A DNA stretch of 64,000 bases from Tetragonia tetragonoides (GCA_038025085.1 CM076140.1:1428501-1492500); one strand, 5' to 3'. Shown: positions 1-12,019, counted from the stretch's first letter. The notes: generated by a model from the letters alone, not told the origin. Numbers and translations: made by a program.

Positions 1-216
1 GGTGGTATGTCAGGTTGTATGAGTTTGGCAAGCAGCTCATCGTCTTCGAGCTCCAATGTCAAATACCAAGATGGTGAGCTGCAGTTGGAGTTGGCGACAA
101 TAAACGCTCAATATGAGCGTTGGTTTGATGGACTTACAAGGATGAGAGATGAGGCATTGGAGGCCACTAAAAAGAGATGGATGATGAAGAAGAAGATGGC
201 TGCTCCTTGGGTTTGA
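1..216 (+). CDS. C-terminal end of an unrecognised protein (left-truncated)
   Basis: The frame is open from the first base of the window and ends at TGA 214-216, so this is the last coding exon, or part of it, of a gene starting outside the window. The visible ~71 residues start with a serine-rich run. A charged, probably helical stretch rich in Glu, Arg and Lys follows, and the end is a basic KKRWMMKKK-type tail. The composition suggests a coiled-coil or nucleic-acid-contacting tail, but I do not recognise the family. It could also be a chance open frame, although the stop is followed by typical AT-rich 3' sequence. Confidence 0.5.
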   Translation, partial: GGMSGCMSLASSSSSSSSNVKYQDGELQLELATINAQYERWFDGLTRMRDEALEATKKRWMMKKKMAAPWV

Positions 217-1660
217 GCATGTCAAAACATGATCATTTTAGTTTCCAATGGTCATATTCAAGTTCCACTCATGTATAAAGTTTTTTATTCAAAAAATCTG
301 ATTACTTGAAAGCTTTTAATTTTGGTGGGTAATTAAGGATCCCTTTGGTAGAATCCAGTGGTGGTATTTTTTGTCCCATCTTGTGGATTGGTAGATGCTT
401 TCTGATAAAATGATTGAGAAAAGTGTGCATAAATATTGGAATATATTTAATGTTTACTTCATGGTTTTGTTCAATCTCTCTTTCTTCTGAATAACTGGCA
501 TGAGGTACTAGTATTATGTCATTTGAGCTATTCAGTTCTGCAAATGGGCTTTGACAAAAAATTTATTTAGTTCTGTGAATTTTGTTTCACAAACCTCTCT
601 TGTATCTTTAGTGCACTGAAAATAGATATTTGTTCTCCCATATTGACAAAGTTCTTTTGCTGCGCATAATTTCCTCTATCTATTGCTCCTGCTGTCACCA
701 GGCTCAGTGATTGTCAGAAGTTCAACGAAGGCAAAAAAAAAATGTCCTTGAAATATTCAAGATTCGCTAGCAGCAGTTTTTTCAGCTCTTTCGCATTTCC
801 AATGGATTCTCCGGGCAGGATTTGTTTTGGAGCTTTTGGTTGGTTCAACTCTCTGATTCTTCGTCTGTGATGCCGAATTTATCAGGAAACTACATACTGC
901 ATACAGCAACCTAAATCCATTTGTTTTAGTAACCGAAAGTCAACTGTTTTGGTGAGCTGATCACTATAATTAAGCTCATGGAACTGCCTGTTTACGTTGA
1001 ACAGTTCCAAATGATCAAGAAACTGACATAATTCTCTATTATTCATTGTTCTACATGTCATGCCAAGATACAGTTTCGTGTCAACCTAGGCAAAGGTTGA
1101 TAGCTTAACTGATTAAACTTGAAAACTAACCATAAGTCTTCGATGTTGCGTACTTGACAAACAGGTTGTTGATCTTCACAGCAGCTCAGGCAGGTTTCAT
1201 TCCCAATCAAGCAACCATGATCCTTCTTCAATCTTAAAATATGCCATTACAATATTAAAAGTTCGAATAAGAGGTAAGATTGCTCGTCACTCTCACTCAC
1301 TCTTTACATAAAGCTATCTTTTTCATTCCAAATTGTTTACTCAAGTTTAATACCCAACTTAATCTTCTTATTATGGATTTTTACTCAACCACTTGTATCG
1401 TATCGGATCAGTTTTTCTTTTTCCTAAAAAAAAAAAGAGGTTTTTACCTAGCAATTATTGATGTCATAGCTTAAATGCCTCAATTTGAGAAGCTGAAATC
1501 CATTTCACTGTGACTGTAAGCGGAATTTCAGTGCTCTGGTACTCCTTTTCGTTAAACAGACTCTTATTGTATCTTACATCTGTTTCCTTTTTATTTAGGA
1601 TTTATTTCTTTGTTATTTTGGGGCGTGTAAGTTTTATTTTTAGGTGCACCAGCATTTCTG
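217..1660. other. 3' flank of the first gene and upstream region of Yippee gene 1
   Basis: No convincing coding sequence. The distal part (about 1260-1660) resembles about 3280-3620 upstream of the second Yippee gene: both share a 'cgtcactct..cataaa.ctat.ttt' block and a 'ctctggtactcctt' block. The tandem duplication therefore included the promoter and 5' UTR. A 5' UTR intron probably ends at the ttttag before 1642. Confidence 0.5.
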
Positions 1661-2159
1661 ATGGCAGATGAAATTGACTCAAGGTTCTATTGCTGTTTCG
1701 CTTGTCGAAACTATGTGGCTCGACATGATGATATAGTCTCTAAATCCTTCCAGGTATTTGATTAACAGAGCTAAAATTTGAAATTGCATATATGAATTTA
1801 GATAAAGTAGGAGTAGCATATTTCTAAACATCAAAATCTCCTTAAGCAAACCCCTTTCAAAGCTGTAACTCACAACAAGCGTTTCAAGATTTCATCTGTC
1901 ATATGATTATTATGTTGTGTTGATTTAGGCACATAGCGGCAGGGCCTTCTTGTTCTCCCATGCAATGAATATTGTTTGCGGGCGTAAAGAGGATCGACAT
2001 CTTCTCACCGGTCTTCACACAGTTGCTGATGTATGCTGCTCGGACTGTAACGAGACGTTAGGATGGAAGTATATAAAAGCTTATGAGTCATCACAGAAAT
2101 ACAAGGAAGGAAAAGTTGTACTAGAAAAGTTTAAGATTGTGAAGGATGGTAACTTCTGA
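1661..2159 (+). CDS. Yippee-like zinc-binding protein, copy 1
   Basis: Two exons, 1661-1753 (31 codons) and 1929-2159, joined in phase with a gtattt..ttag intron, give a 107-residue protein. It has the full Yippee/YPEL/Mis18-type fold signature: C12-x2-C15 and C68-x2-C71 with 52 residues between, plus the family LLTGLH, TLGWKY and QKYKEGK blocks. Yippee proteins are small single-domain zinc proteins; their plant role is poorly defined. YPEL family members are nuclear or cytoplasmic, and the fold resembles the CRBN/Mis18 beta-tent fold. The start was chosen because MADEIDS is the only ATG in phase and it matches the second copy. A 67-bp tandem duplication covers the stop codon, so this copy ends earlier than copy 2. 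Confidence 0.85.
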
Positions 2160-2232
2160 ACTATTATACAAGGAAGGAAAAGTTGTACTAGAAAAGTTTA
2201 AGATTGTGAAGGATGGTAACTTCTGAACTATT
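2099..2232 (+). repeat. 67-bp perfect tandem duplication across the Yippee stop codon
   Basis: Bases 2099-2165 are repeated exactly at 2166-2232, from 'atacaagg' to 'gaactatt'. The unit holds the last ~19 codons and the TGA of Yippee copy 1. The first stop truncates translation, so the second unit lies in the 3' UTR. The lack of differences implies a recent event. Confidence 0.95.
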
Positions 2233-3622
2233 GAAAGCTGTTTTAGTCCATCATTTGTACTGTATTCTTTGTCAAATGTATATAATTTTGTGATTTTTTT
2301 TTAAATTCTGGGAATTAAGTGTGTTTCAGTGTGTTACATATATGATAGATGTTTGATTGCATTGATACATTATGCTGTGCTCCAACAGACTGATGTGGGA
2401 TTATTGGCTTCCCAAACATCCATGCAATCCAAAATCAACTCTTAGAAAAATTACAGGAACTTTGTCAAGTTCCTACATTAATGTAAAAGCAAGTTCATAT
2501 CTCTTAAAGCCATGCTTGAAAATGAAAAGTTACATAATTTCTGATGTCTACTGCTCCTGTTATTGCACTACCATGGGATGAAGGTATGACAAGGCTTTAG
2601 TGATTAAAAGGCCATAAAACAGGTTCTTTTGTTAAAGAATTCAAGCATTGTCATTGTCATTGTCATTGTCATAACTCACTTAAAATTCCAAAATTTATAT
2701 ATGTATAAAAGAGCTACACGATATGATATATATTACTACTAAATAATTAAAAAAAAATCTACATTATATGGGCCTACAAGTTTATGGTACAGAACTACAG
2801 ATGTTCCTCACAGTTAACAATATCAATGGGATTCTTTCTCATTGGATATCTTACTTTTCAAAAAAAAGAAAAAAAAAAAATTGACTCGTTCTTCCTTCTT
2901 TTCCATCATAGCATCACAATCAGGATTGTAATAAAGCTTCTTGTTTTTGTTTTTTGTTTTTTTATATGGAGGGGGGGATTATTGTAACAAAGCTTCAACA
3001 AATAGTATTGGTAGCAAGGAGACAGCATGCATGATAGAATATTTGAGTTGTCCAGGACTCAGTCCAGGATCCATGTGTGAGATAGGATGTCGAGATCAAT
3101 AAATTGTACTCGTGTAAGTTGTAAGTTTGTAACACACAGACAACCACCTAAAATTCTCATATCAAAGATATTGTGAATATACATGGACAGAATCACAAAA
3201 ACCAACTTGTTCACTAGGAAGATGGAAAGTAGCAAAAGTGAACTAAACTAAACTGAATTGAAGAAAAAAAATCGATTAAGAAATAAGCTTGGTCGTCACT
3301 CTTTTTCATAAAACTATCATTTTCAATCCAATTTATTTACTCAAATTTGAAAGAATCCTCTAATTGTTTAGAGTCTTACCATTTGGTTTTCTCAGCAAAC
3401 ATTGAGCAGCAGAAATCCTCTTTCCCTCTGACTGTAACCCGACTTTCAGTCCTCTGGTACTCCTTCCTGTTGTAAGATTTTCTTTTAAAAGGTTGCTATT
3501 GTACTATAGGTATGTGTGAGTGACTATGTATATATATACATATATTGATTTGTTTGTTTTCTTTGTTGTTTGTGGTGGTGTAACTGTAAGCCCTATGTCT
3601 CAGGTGATCCAGAGGTTTTGTA
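2233..3622. other. Intergenic region between the Yippee copies
   Basis: AT-rich, no supported ORF. It holds a short TCATTG-type microsatellite (four units of 'tgtcat' near 2649-2672), A/T homopolymers near 2866-2880 and the duplicated upstream region of copy 2. Confidence 0.5.
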
Positions 3623-4314
3623 ATGGCAGATGAAGTTGACTCAAGGTTGTATTGCTGTTACAATTGTCGAAAAGATGTTGCTCGACATGCTGATTTAGTC
3701 TCTAAAGACTTCTACGTAAGAACACTTCCACCTTGAATGATCTGAGAATTCAATAAATCGCACATTTTATAACATCAATACTCCCTTAAATGAGTTTGTA
3801 GGATTCAAGAAACATGTTTTGTAACATCAAAATCCCTTTCCAAAGCTTATGTGTGTCTTGTGCAACTCAAAAGTCAAAACAAGTAGTGTTTCAAGATCAT
3901 TTCTCACAGTATAACTCTAATTTTCAATGCTTTTACAAGCTACCAATTTTGGCTGCTTGTAGATCTGTTGTTAGCAAAGTGTTGGCATACCATGATTATA
4001 TTGTGTTGATTTAGGCACGTAGTGGAAGGGCCTTCTTGTTCTCTGATGCGATGAATATCGTTTTGGGGGTTGAAGAGGATACACTTCTTATCACCGGTAA
4101 TTACACAATTGCTGCTGTATCCTGCTCTAACTGTAACGAGACTCTAGGTTGGAAGTATATCAAAGCTTTTGAACGAATACAGAAATACAAGGAAGGAAAA
4201 GTTCTGTTGGAGTTATCTAAGATAAGAGCATCTGAATCTCCCATGGAGGAGCTTGAAGGAGAGGAAAGGGAGCTCGAGCCAGCGGAGTGTCGAGACAGGA
4301 CTACAGGAGCTTAG
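3623..4314 (+). CDS. Yippee-like zinc-binding protein, copy 2
   Basis: Exons 3623-3715 (31 codons) and 4015-4314 use splice positions homologous to copy 1 and give 130 residues. Zinc ligands C12, C15, C68 and C71 are retained with the same 52-residue gap, as is the GWKYIKAFE..QKYKEGK block. The first exon is nearly the same as in copy 1 (MADEVDSRLYCC). The C-terminus runs about 23 residues further, in a Glu-rich tail (EELEGEERELE) absent from copy 1. This is a tandem paralogue on the same strand, about 1.5 kb from copy 1. The central loop has diverged (NYTIAA instead of LHTVAD), so selection may be relaxed. Confidence 0.82.
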
Positions 4315-4516
4315 CCTAGCTAGCAGCTTGGGTAAGTTGGGTTGTAAATACCCTTATGGGTGATGAGTGTTCTGCTAAAAGCTGTTTTAGTCACACATCT
4401 GTATCCTTTGTTAAGAATTGTGTGATTTCTCTTTTTTTTTGCATAATCTATTGATGTTTGATTGCATTATTGATACAATAAATTGTATTCTGACAAACTG
4501 ATATTGGACTATTGGC

Positions 4517-4700
4517 TATGTTACATGGACTCGGCTGGACGTGTCCAGCATGGATACGTATTCAAGTGTCGGACTCGGCAATATTTTGAAATTGTAGCAT
4601 GTTTTGGCAGAAAATGAAGTGTCGAGTGTCCATACCCATACCCGAGTGTCGAGTGTCCGACACGGGTACTCAAGGTGAAATGAAGAGTCCATGTAACATA
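4517..4700. mobile_element. 184-bp MITE, probably Mutator-like
   Basis: Perfect 16-bp terminal inverted repeats (tatgttacatggactc and its complement) at 4517-4532 and 4685-4700 are flanked by a perfect 10-bp duplication, gactattggc, at 4507-4516 and 4701-4710. The TSD length points to the Mutator superfamily, which normally makes 9 bp. The interior holds several gtgtcgagtgtcc / gtgtccgacacg palindromic blocks. It has no coding capacity. It sits in the 3' flank of Yippee copy 2. Confidence 0.85.
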
Positions 4701-4710
4701 GACTATTGGC

Positions 4711-6220
4711 TTGAATAACATCCATATATACAATATCCATCATTCAAGGAACACTATCAATGATTTTAAATCTTATTGTAAATTTGATTCTGAGGACCAA
4801 AAAGGTATTCCCTACACCAGGCGCCAGCAGATGAAGATGAAATTCAGGTTATGTACTGATGTACAGATACAAGATAATCACCAAGTTCCCCAACCACCTT
4901 TCTCTGCTTTGCTAAAGCATTCCCATCTACCACACCATTAGCTTGTTGATTTTGATACATACATTGTACTTTGCAACTCCATTGAATTTTGCATGTATGC
5001 TATTGAATCTCTATTTTCATGAGCACTCCTCCAATATAAGACGATAATATACGTTTCGAACTTGATGGATGCAATAATGATAATGTTTGATGAATAATGT
5101 AATTATGAAAACTGTGACTGCACAAACAAACTTGAATCTTTAACCATGAAATGATATTGGAAACTGTTGGAACAAGAAAAGTGGAGTGGGAGGCAGTAGC
5201 TCTATGAAATGTGTTACTTTGTAGAAGCTAAAATACATACATAGTAAAAATCTAAAAATCAATTTCATATATCTTACTGTTACAAAAACATATCATGAAA
5301 ATAGATTCTTAAGCAGGTACCACACAGTTATTCATATTCTGACAGCCAAAGCCAAATGCTGGTGGTGTTCTAAAGGTTATTAATGAGTTACTACCATAGT
5401 AGAGCAGTAGGTGAAAATCAATACCATTTTGCTAGTAGGCCACACAACTACAATATGGACTAGACTAGTAATTTTCCTCACCAAATAATTATAAGGAGAT
5501 GTCTTTCCATCCAACTAATCAAGTCAAAACATTGTGCAGAGTAGCATTCCTACATAAATTTGAAACCCTGACAATTCCCACATAAATCCTAGCCTGCCTC
5601 TTTATCACTTGGTCTTACTAAAAGGGAAAATGAAAATAATAAAAATCCCATATCCCAATGAGCAAGTCTTGTATATGACCAAGTCACAGGAAAATGGCAT
5701 CACAATTTAGACTACCCGGTAGGTAAACTAATATTTATCCTTTAGGGATGTAGGAGTCACTTATTATGAGCAGTGATCATTGTTTCACTAAAAAGTTATC
5801 ATCGTCTCACCAATGTATCCCAATAGGTATAAGATTGAGATATGATATGACCCTAAAGGAAGCTTCATAGAACCTCCACAGCCGGAAAAACCACGCAATT
5901 CCCCATTGTATGAATGAATGATGCTTACGTTTAACCACATAATATTCAAACGTCGTCTGCCCCACTAAATGTGCCAATTCATCCACTGCACCTTCCTAGA
6001 AACTGTTAAGCACTGTACTATCTATTACTTAAACCTCAAAAACAAATCCATAAGAAACCAAAGGGAACAGAAAATTAGTGTGGTGACAACCTAGCAATAG
6101 CCAGGAACAGAACCCCTTTGAACCTTTTGATCAAAGTTTTACACTTAAACGGACGGCAGAGATTGAAGCACGTGGTAATTCAGTGCGGGTCCGTTCAACC
6201 AGCATATAGCTGCAACAAGA
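4711..6220. other. Gene-free interval
   Basis: AT-rich DNA with only short chance ORFs and no repeat structure or RNA gene that I could recognise. Confidence 0.45.
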
Positions 6221-6230
6221 AGCTATATAA
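6221..6230 (+). promoter_or_regulatory. Candidate TATA box of the EF-hand gene
   Basis: The string agctatataa lies about 100 bp upstream of the ATG at 6328, a sensible place for a plant core promoter serving an intronless gene. Called from consensus and position only. Confidence 0.4.
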
Positions 6231-6327
6231 CCTCTCAGAAACCTTAGCTTATTCAAAGTCCTTAAATAACTTTTGTCTAAAATTCCTACATTGACGATCA
6301 TAATTTTCCAGCTTCCAGCCAAAAAGG

Positions 6328-6699
6328 ATGGAAAATAGCCAGAATAAGTCTAAAGCTCTTACAGAATATGAAGATCTCTTACCAGTGATGGCAGATAAGC
6401 TGGACGTAGAGACGTTCGTGTCGGAGCTCTGTGGCGGATTCAGGCTGTTAGCAGACCCAACCAACAGGCTGATCACATCCGAGAGCTTAAGGAGGAACTC
6501 GGCCCTTCTCGGTATGGAGGGGATGAGCAGGGAAGATGCTGAAGCCATGGTTCGAGAAGGAGACATCAACGGGGATGGAGCCCTCAATGAGATGGAATTT
6601 TGCATATTGATGGTGAGACTGAGCCCTGGGATGATGCAGGATGCTGAAGAGTGGCTAGAGAAAGCTCTTGATCAGGAGCTTCCACCTTCATCTTGCTAA
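6328..6699 (+). CDS. KIC/PBP1-like single EF-hand calcium-binding protein
   Basis: Intronless ORF of 123 residues. One canonical EF-hand loop is visible at residues 79-90, DINGDGALNEME, with Asp/Asn/Asp at positions 1/3/5 and Glu at 12, followed by the FCILMVRLSP helix. The N-terminal half (LLPVMADKLDVETFVSELCGGFRLL) matches the KIC / PBP1 (PINOID-binding protein 1) / KRP family, which is 120-135 residues with one functional EF-hand and no introns. Known members sense Ca2+ and bind either the kinesin-like calmodulin-binding protein (trichome shape) or the PINOID kinase (auxin signalling). Which partner applies here cannot be told from sequence. The C-terminus ends in PPSSC with no obvious lipid signal. 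Confidence 0.9.
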   Translation: MENSQNKSKALTEYEDLLPVMADKLDVETFVSELCGGFRLLADPTNRLITSESLRRNSALLGMEGMSREDAEAMVREGDINGDGALNEMEFCILMVRLSPGMMQDAEEWLEKALDQELPPSSC

Positions 6700-7736
6700 T
6701 TAGACTTCAGTGTAGAATATTTTGATAGCTAACAAATTAAAGTTTGTATTCGTACATGAATGCAAACCGAGAAATCTTTTCATGGAATAATGTCTAATTA
6801 ATTGTCCATTGCCATTGTCAGCAACCGATTTAAATCAGACTCAATTAAGCTCAGATTTCAGAAACCTTCTACTTCATTTTATTTTTTATTTAAATTCTTT
6901 CGAGCGAAAGAAAACTTCCTACAATTCGTAAGGGTTTCATATAGTTCAAAGCATTGATAGCCCTAACAAAAGCCAAGTGCGTACTACTCTAGAAAGGGTG
7001 TATTCTTTTCCACTTCCCTGACCAAATCTACAACGTACTTTTTCTCTCACGTGTTACTAGCAGTTTAGTCTAGCTAAAAGAAAACACAACCCAAAGTCGG
7101 CACAGTCCGGCTTGTCACAAACAATCACAAGAATTGGCCGTGGTTATGCAAACTGAGCAGGGCCCAGCTGGCAATCTATAGAGTAGGTTTGCACGAATAT
7201 ATGATGCAAACTTGGCAAAGCTTGAAATACAACGGAGAACGTTCATATACTCCAGTTTGGAGACAATTGCCCAATTTCACATATAGAAGGCGAACTGTAG
7301 GTAGAACATGACATCAACAAAAACAAACATACAAAAGCAGCTCTAAAAGTAAACTTCATTGCTCCAAAATTTTATCTTCAAATTCTGCATATAAAGACCG
7401 CATGCACAACAGCATCATAACAAAAGTTGAACAGTGCAGTACCGTGAACCTTTACAGCCATTCTACCTGGATTTGAGCACCATCAAGTAAAGCCAATAGA
7501 CAAAAGCCATATAACCATTTCACTGAACTATCTGATTGAAAGGTAATTCCAAGAGAGAACTAATTATAACTAATGACATGCCAGTGAAGTTACATTAGAT
7601 ACCAAAGTCGTTAAGTACATGTGTTCTAATTCCCCCCACCTAAATCACACCCTGAAAACTACTCTAGAACCTTCATATCCTACATTATGCACTGATCACA
7701 ACTGCAGTTGAAAGGCCACTCCAACCTTACCAACCT
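6700..7736. other. 3' flanks of two convergent genes
   Basis: Probably the 3' UTR of the EF-hand gene, followed by spacer and the 3' UTR of the minus-strand RS31-like gene near 7350-7736. No coding sequence or repeat recognised. Confidence 0.45.
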
Positions 7737-10700
7737 TCAAGTTCTTGACCTCCTGATAGGTGATCGGCTGCAATACACAAAGTGAAGATCAGCCAGCCAA
7801 CCTAGGCATATAGTACGTTGCAGAAGCTTGTTGTATGGGATGAGATCTACCTGCGGAATCGACCATACTCAGGACTTCGGCGTCTATCATATCCCGGACC
7901 ATCATAGCGATCATAGACAGGGCTACGAGGACGACCATAGTCAGGACTTGGCCTGTTGCGGCGATAATATGGACTAGGTGAACGCCTGTAAGGGCTTCTG
8001 CCATAACCTCTTTTCGGGCTACTGTGTCTGTCATCTCTCTCATCATCATCACGAAGAGCATATTCAACTGAGATCACTCTGTCCAGTAGCTTGCTGCAAT
8101 GTTGCAGTCCAAGCATGGATTAGATGTCAAATAAGAACTAAAAAATACTGAGTTCTGGAAATGCAAAAAGCTGTCACAAACCTCATATTTGTGCTGTCAA
8201 GGGCTTTAGTTGCATCTTCTTGCGCCTCAAACTGCACAAATGCAAAGTTCCGCCGAATTCGAACACTCAAAATCTTCCCATAAGGTTCAAAGTGTCTCTC
8301 TATATCCCGAACACGTGTCCTTATTGGATCAAAGTTTATGACAAACAGTGTTTTAGTTGGTCTCTGACTTGCTTCCTTAGGTCCATCACGAGCCTTACCC
8401 CTTTCTCCCTGCAGCAAAGATACAAAGCCCATATGTATCAGTTCACATACTTAAGGATATGTACTTTAAGAAAGTGTTTAGTTTTTTGGTGGGAATGAAA
8501 TTAAGTTTTTAAAAGGTCCACTTCCATGTTTGGTGTCTGGAAACAAGTCAACGTGGTTGGGAGAGTAGTTCATGTTGAAATACTAATTTCCCCCCATAAA
8601 TGTTACCATATTCTATTCAAATTATTGACTTCACTCCTTGCTTTTACCAAGTCTTACAGAGATACTTTCAATCCAATGTTTCTACTTGCATTCACAAACA
8701 AATAACAGTATCATACCCTAGCCCACTCCACGGACAGCCTGCGCTTGTCATACCCAAATGGCACATTGTCAAGAATACGAATGGCATCATCTGCGTCACG
8801 CTCATCTTCAAAGTAAACAAACGCAAACCCTGCATAAAGGGGAACTATATTAGCAGAAGAACCAACAAATTACTGTTTGTCAACGCCATGACATACGAAC
8901 TACATCAGCCAAATCATGATTTTTCCCAGGCAAAAACTTGAAATAATACAACACCTGAACATATGTGAAGGTCTGATGCACTTAAGGATGTAGAGTCGTG
9001 GCAGGATGACTAAATCAAGGTTGGCATAATAAAATTCTAAATCCAAAGTTTCAGATCTGTCATAGCAAAGCATACTTCTCCCATCTATACAGCACGATTT
9101 CAGGACAAGAAGTCATGGCAAGACAGAAATGATTGAGCCCACAATGATGAAAGGTAGTGTGCATGGCATGAAGATTTGGTTGATCCAAGGATGACCATTC
9201 TTGGAAAAAAGACAACTCTAAGCATGGAAGAGTGAAGGATGGATGATCGATTGAAGAAAATGCAGTTACTTTTCCATCTGATTTGTGGAAAGCAGACAAA
9301 GCAGGAAGGCTTCCTTTCCATTAGGAAGTTAATTGTGCACAGAGTTGTGGAACCCAGATGGAAGCTCATGTTCCTGCGTCAAAAGAAACACTTAATATAG
9401 AGCATTTCTCCTAACAAATTGTATACTTCTGGCTTCCATCACAATTCTGCCCAAGTGGCCATTGAATATAGCCACCAAAGTAGTATCTATATAGCCAATG
9501 CCAGTGAAAGAAAGAAAAGTTTATAGCGATGATAAATATATTTTGGAAACTAAACATTATTAATAATCAATGTTTTAACAGATAAATGGCTACCACACAT
9601 ACTAATGCAACCAATATCTGTTTAACATTGAAGTGCTCTATTGCACTGATTCTTAAAAACAAATAATTAGCGGCAAACAAGAAAAGAGGAAAAATGATAA
9701 ACCAAAACACGAAAAGGCCTGCTGAATAAGAACCCCTTCAAATAAATTTAGGACTTAGGATTAAAATGCAAAGATAGTAGCAGCTGATGTCTTCTATGCC
9801 CACAGATTCCAAAAAAGAAAATAAACATACAGATAAAACACATCTTATAATGAAGTTCCAATCATCAAATGTGGAAGTACAGCCAAGAGATGTAAACAGA
9901 TAAGATAGATGCATGAATACATCCTCCTTCATTAAGTGCATAAGCTGTTCACCTTGAATTCATATAGCCAACAAGGCCAACAAAACCTATGCGGTTGCTT
10001 GGTAAAAGCTTGAGTATATATGTACCACTAAAAACTATACAGCGCGAGCTTCTGAACAGGGGAATATCAATATTCAAATCCTTTCTTTGCCGAGCATAAA
10101 AGACTTGTTATAGACACTAGATAATTAACACCATTAGCTATCAGTCTAAATAATATTCTATTAAGGAAAAAAAATATACTTTGACAATTTCTCAGAGCAA
10201 AATACACAGTACGTTAAAAACACCTCGCAAAACACATCATTAGAACACGCTCGCTCCACACATATGTATCCTTCATGATGTTATATTGTTATATATACAG
10301 ATTACAGAGCAAGTGCAAAAACTTGCAGCAAAAATGTTAAACTAATACAGCTGAACTCAATAAGCCATTACATACGCAGGGCCCTTTAACACCAGGCGTC
10401 AAACTCCATATCAAATGGTGCACAAAACTAAAGTGAATTATAATTAGCTGTAACAAACTAACAACTACGGCCATATACCACGAGCTATATAATAATCATA
10501 TTGTTAATAATGACCTAAAATTAAAATTTTAATTACGCAATGCACCAATTATTTACAACCTAACTGATATACTCACTTCCTTCAAATCACTCATTCCACA
10601 AGGATGAAACCAAATCATAAAGCAATTTTTAATGTCGTTAAATATACCTAATACTACATACCCTAGTTTAAAAACATGTTTAAACCTAGGTTGAAACCCC

Positions 10701-10907
10701 TATTCTTCAAAGAGAAATTAACCGGAAAGCTTCGCCAGAAAAGGAACAGCTAGAAGAAATGAAAAAGGAAAAGAAAAAATAAAATAAAATTGGAGCGTTA
10801 CCAGATTTCATATCAACGCGCTCAACCCGGCCGTATTTGGAGAAGAGACGCTCAAGATCCAATTGACGGGTATCATACTCGAAGTTTCCAACGAAAATTG
10901 GCCTCAT
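7737..10907 (-). CDS. RS31: RS31-type serine/arginine-rich splicing factor
   Basis: Five coding exons on the minus strand: 10907-10802, 8829-8717, 8408-8182, 8093-7851 and 7767-7737. Phases are consistent, the total is 720 nt and the protein 239 residues. RRM1 begins [19 protein letters not shown] and continues across the second exon ([17 protein letters not shown]). RRM2 has the [14 protein letters not shown] and [19 protein letters not shown] motifs (RNP2 and RNP1). The C-terminus is an arginine/serine/tyrosine tail with repeated [20 protein letters not shown] and RRSPEYGR units, ending SPIRRSRT. This is the plant-specific RS subfamily (RS31/RS31a, not RS40/41), nuclear factors acting in splice-site choice. 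The second intron is very long (about 1.97 kb), as in Arabidopsis RS31, where it hosts regulated alternative splicing. A GA-rich tract lies in the 5' UTR. Confidence 0.92.
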
Positions 10908-11035
10908 CGTTCGTTCGCGATCAAAAACGCTGCGTATCATCATAATCATTAAGTAAACTAGAGGCAAAAAACTGAGCAAATTAATCGATTGAAAATCAGA
11001 TCAAAATACCTTCGAATTAGTAATTCTTAGGAGAG

Positions 11036-11057
11036 AGAAAGAGAGAGAGAGAGAGGA
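11036..11057. repeat. GA microsatellite in the RS31-like 5' UTR
   Basis: An (GA)n run with one A interruption, within the expected 5' UTR or core promoter of the minus-strand gene starting at 10907 (CT-rich on its sense strand). Such tracts are common plant core-promoter/5' UTR elements. Confidence 0.7.
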
Positions 11058-11099
11058 AACCCTAACAATTTGATTTTGAAGAAGAATTGGGACCGTAAG

Positions 11100-12016
11100 T
11101 GACGGTGCTTATTTAACTCCACCCTAAGCCCTAATTTCTCTGCCAATCAAAATAATCAATCATATAGTCATCGCGGTTTGTAATGGTCGGTTTATTTCGC
11201 CCGTTATTTTATACGTGGAGCTTTCTAAGCCGTTGGGTGGATTTCACCTTTTCTTCTTAATCTCATCTCCGCATATGTAGGGTAGTAAATACTCCAGTAC
11301 TCCAGACCCCGTATATCTATAATAAAAAGTAAAAGTAAAAATAAAAATAAAAAGGTATATGTTGACTATGGCCCAAATTTAATGGCTATTTCTTTTCCTA
11401 CAAGGATACATGCACTAGCCCAAAAATAACATGTCCGTATAAGCTATGGTTTAGTAAAGCAAGAAACCTCCCAATAAATAATGGTAGAAGATAATTTATT
11501 TTCCCATATGTGATGATTTGAACCCCCAACTACAAAATTGTGAGAGTTTGACACTTACCTTCAACCCTAATGTTCATCTTGCTATGTGGACCCAAAGAAA
11601 TAAATCAGAGAGAGAGAAATTATTGTCTAGACTTTAGAACATGAGTTCATCTAAGTTCTATGGTAAAAAGTGTGCTTACCATTACCATGGTCTGTACAAG
11701 TACAACTCAAATGAATCATGAAGGATACCTAAACAAATTAGGAAAAGGTTGACAAACCTCAACTAACCAAACAAAAAATAATTGACAAAAAGTCAACCAC
11801 TTCTACCAAACTTTCGAACTTTTATATGGATTAGATTGTTTGACAAATAGATCACGGAATAATTAATGGTCACTAGATTGAACTCTTGTTATCACGAGTG
11901 ATTTTCATAAAACCTATTACTCTACTTAAACAGGTCAAGCATTTGAGAGGAAAGGAAAAAGGGAAACAGGGAAAAGGGAAGAAAATTCCCCTCCCCCCCC
12001 CCTCTCCAAAATACTT
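11100..12016. other. Promoter region and spacer upstream of the RS31-like gene
   Basis: AT-rich, with an (A)AATA-type low-complexity stretch near 11325-11350 and no supported gene. The sequence just upstream of the 12.0-kb MITE is C-rich. Confidence 0.4.
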
Positions 12017-12019
12017 TTA

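Noticed and set aside
4516..4743. Two minus-strand ORFs of 70-75 codons
   Set aside because: They lie almost wholly inside the 184-bp MITE and change frame with its internal palindromes.
7789..8067. Minus-strand ORF rich in Met/Val over the RS31 tail
   Set aside because: Frame shadow of the RS31-like exon 7851-8093, whose own frame gives clear [10 protein letters not shown] repeats.
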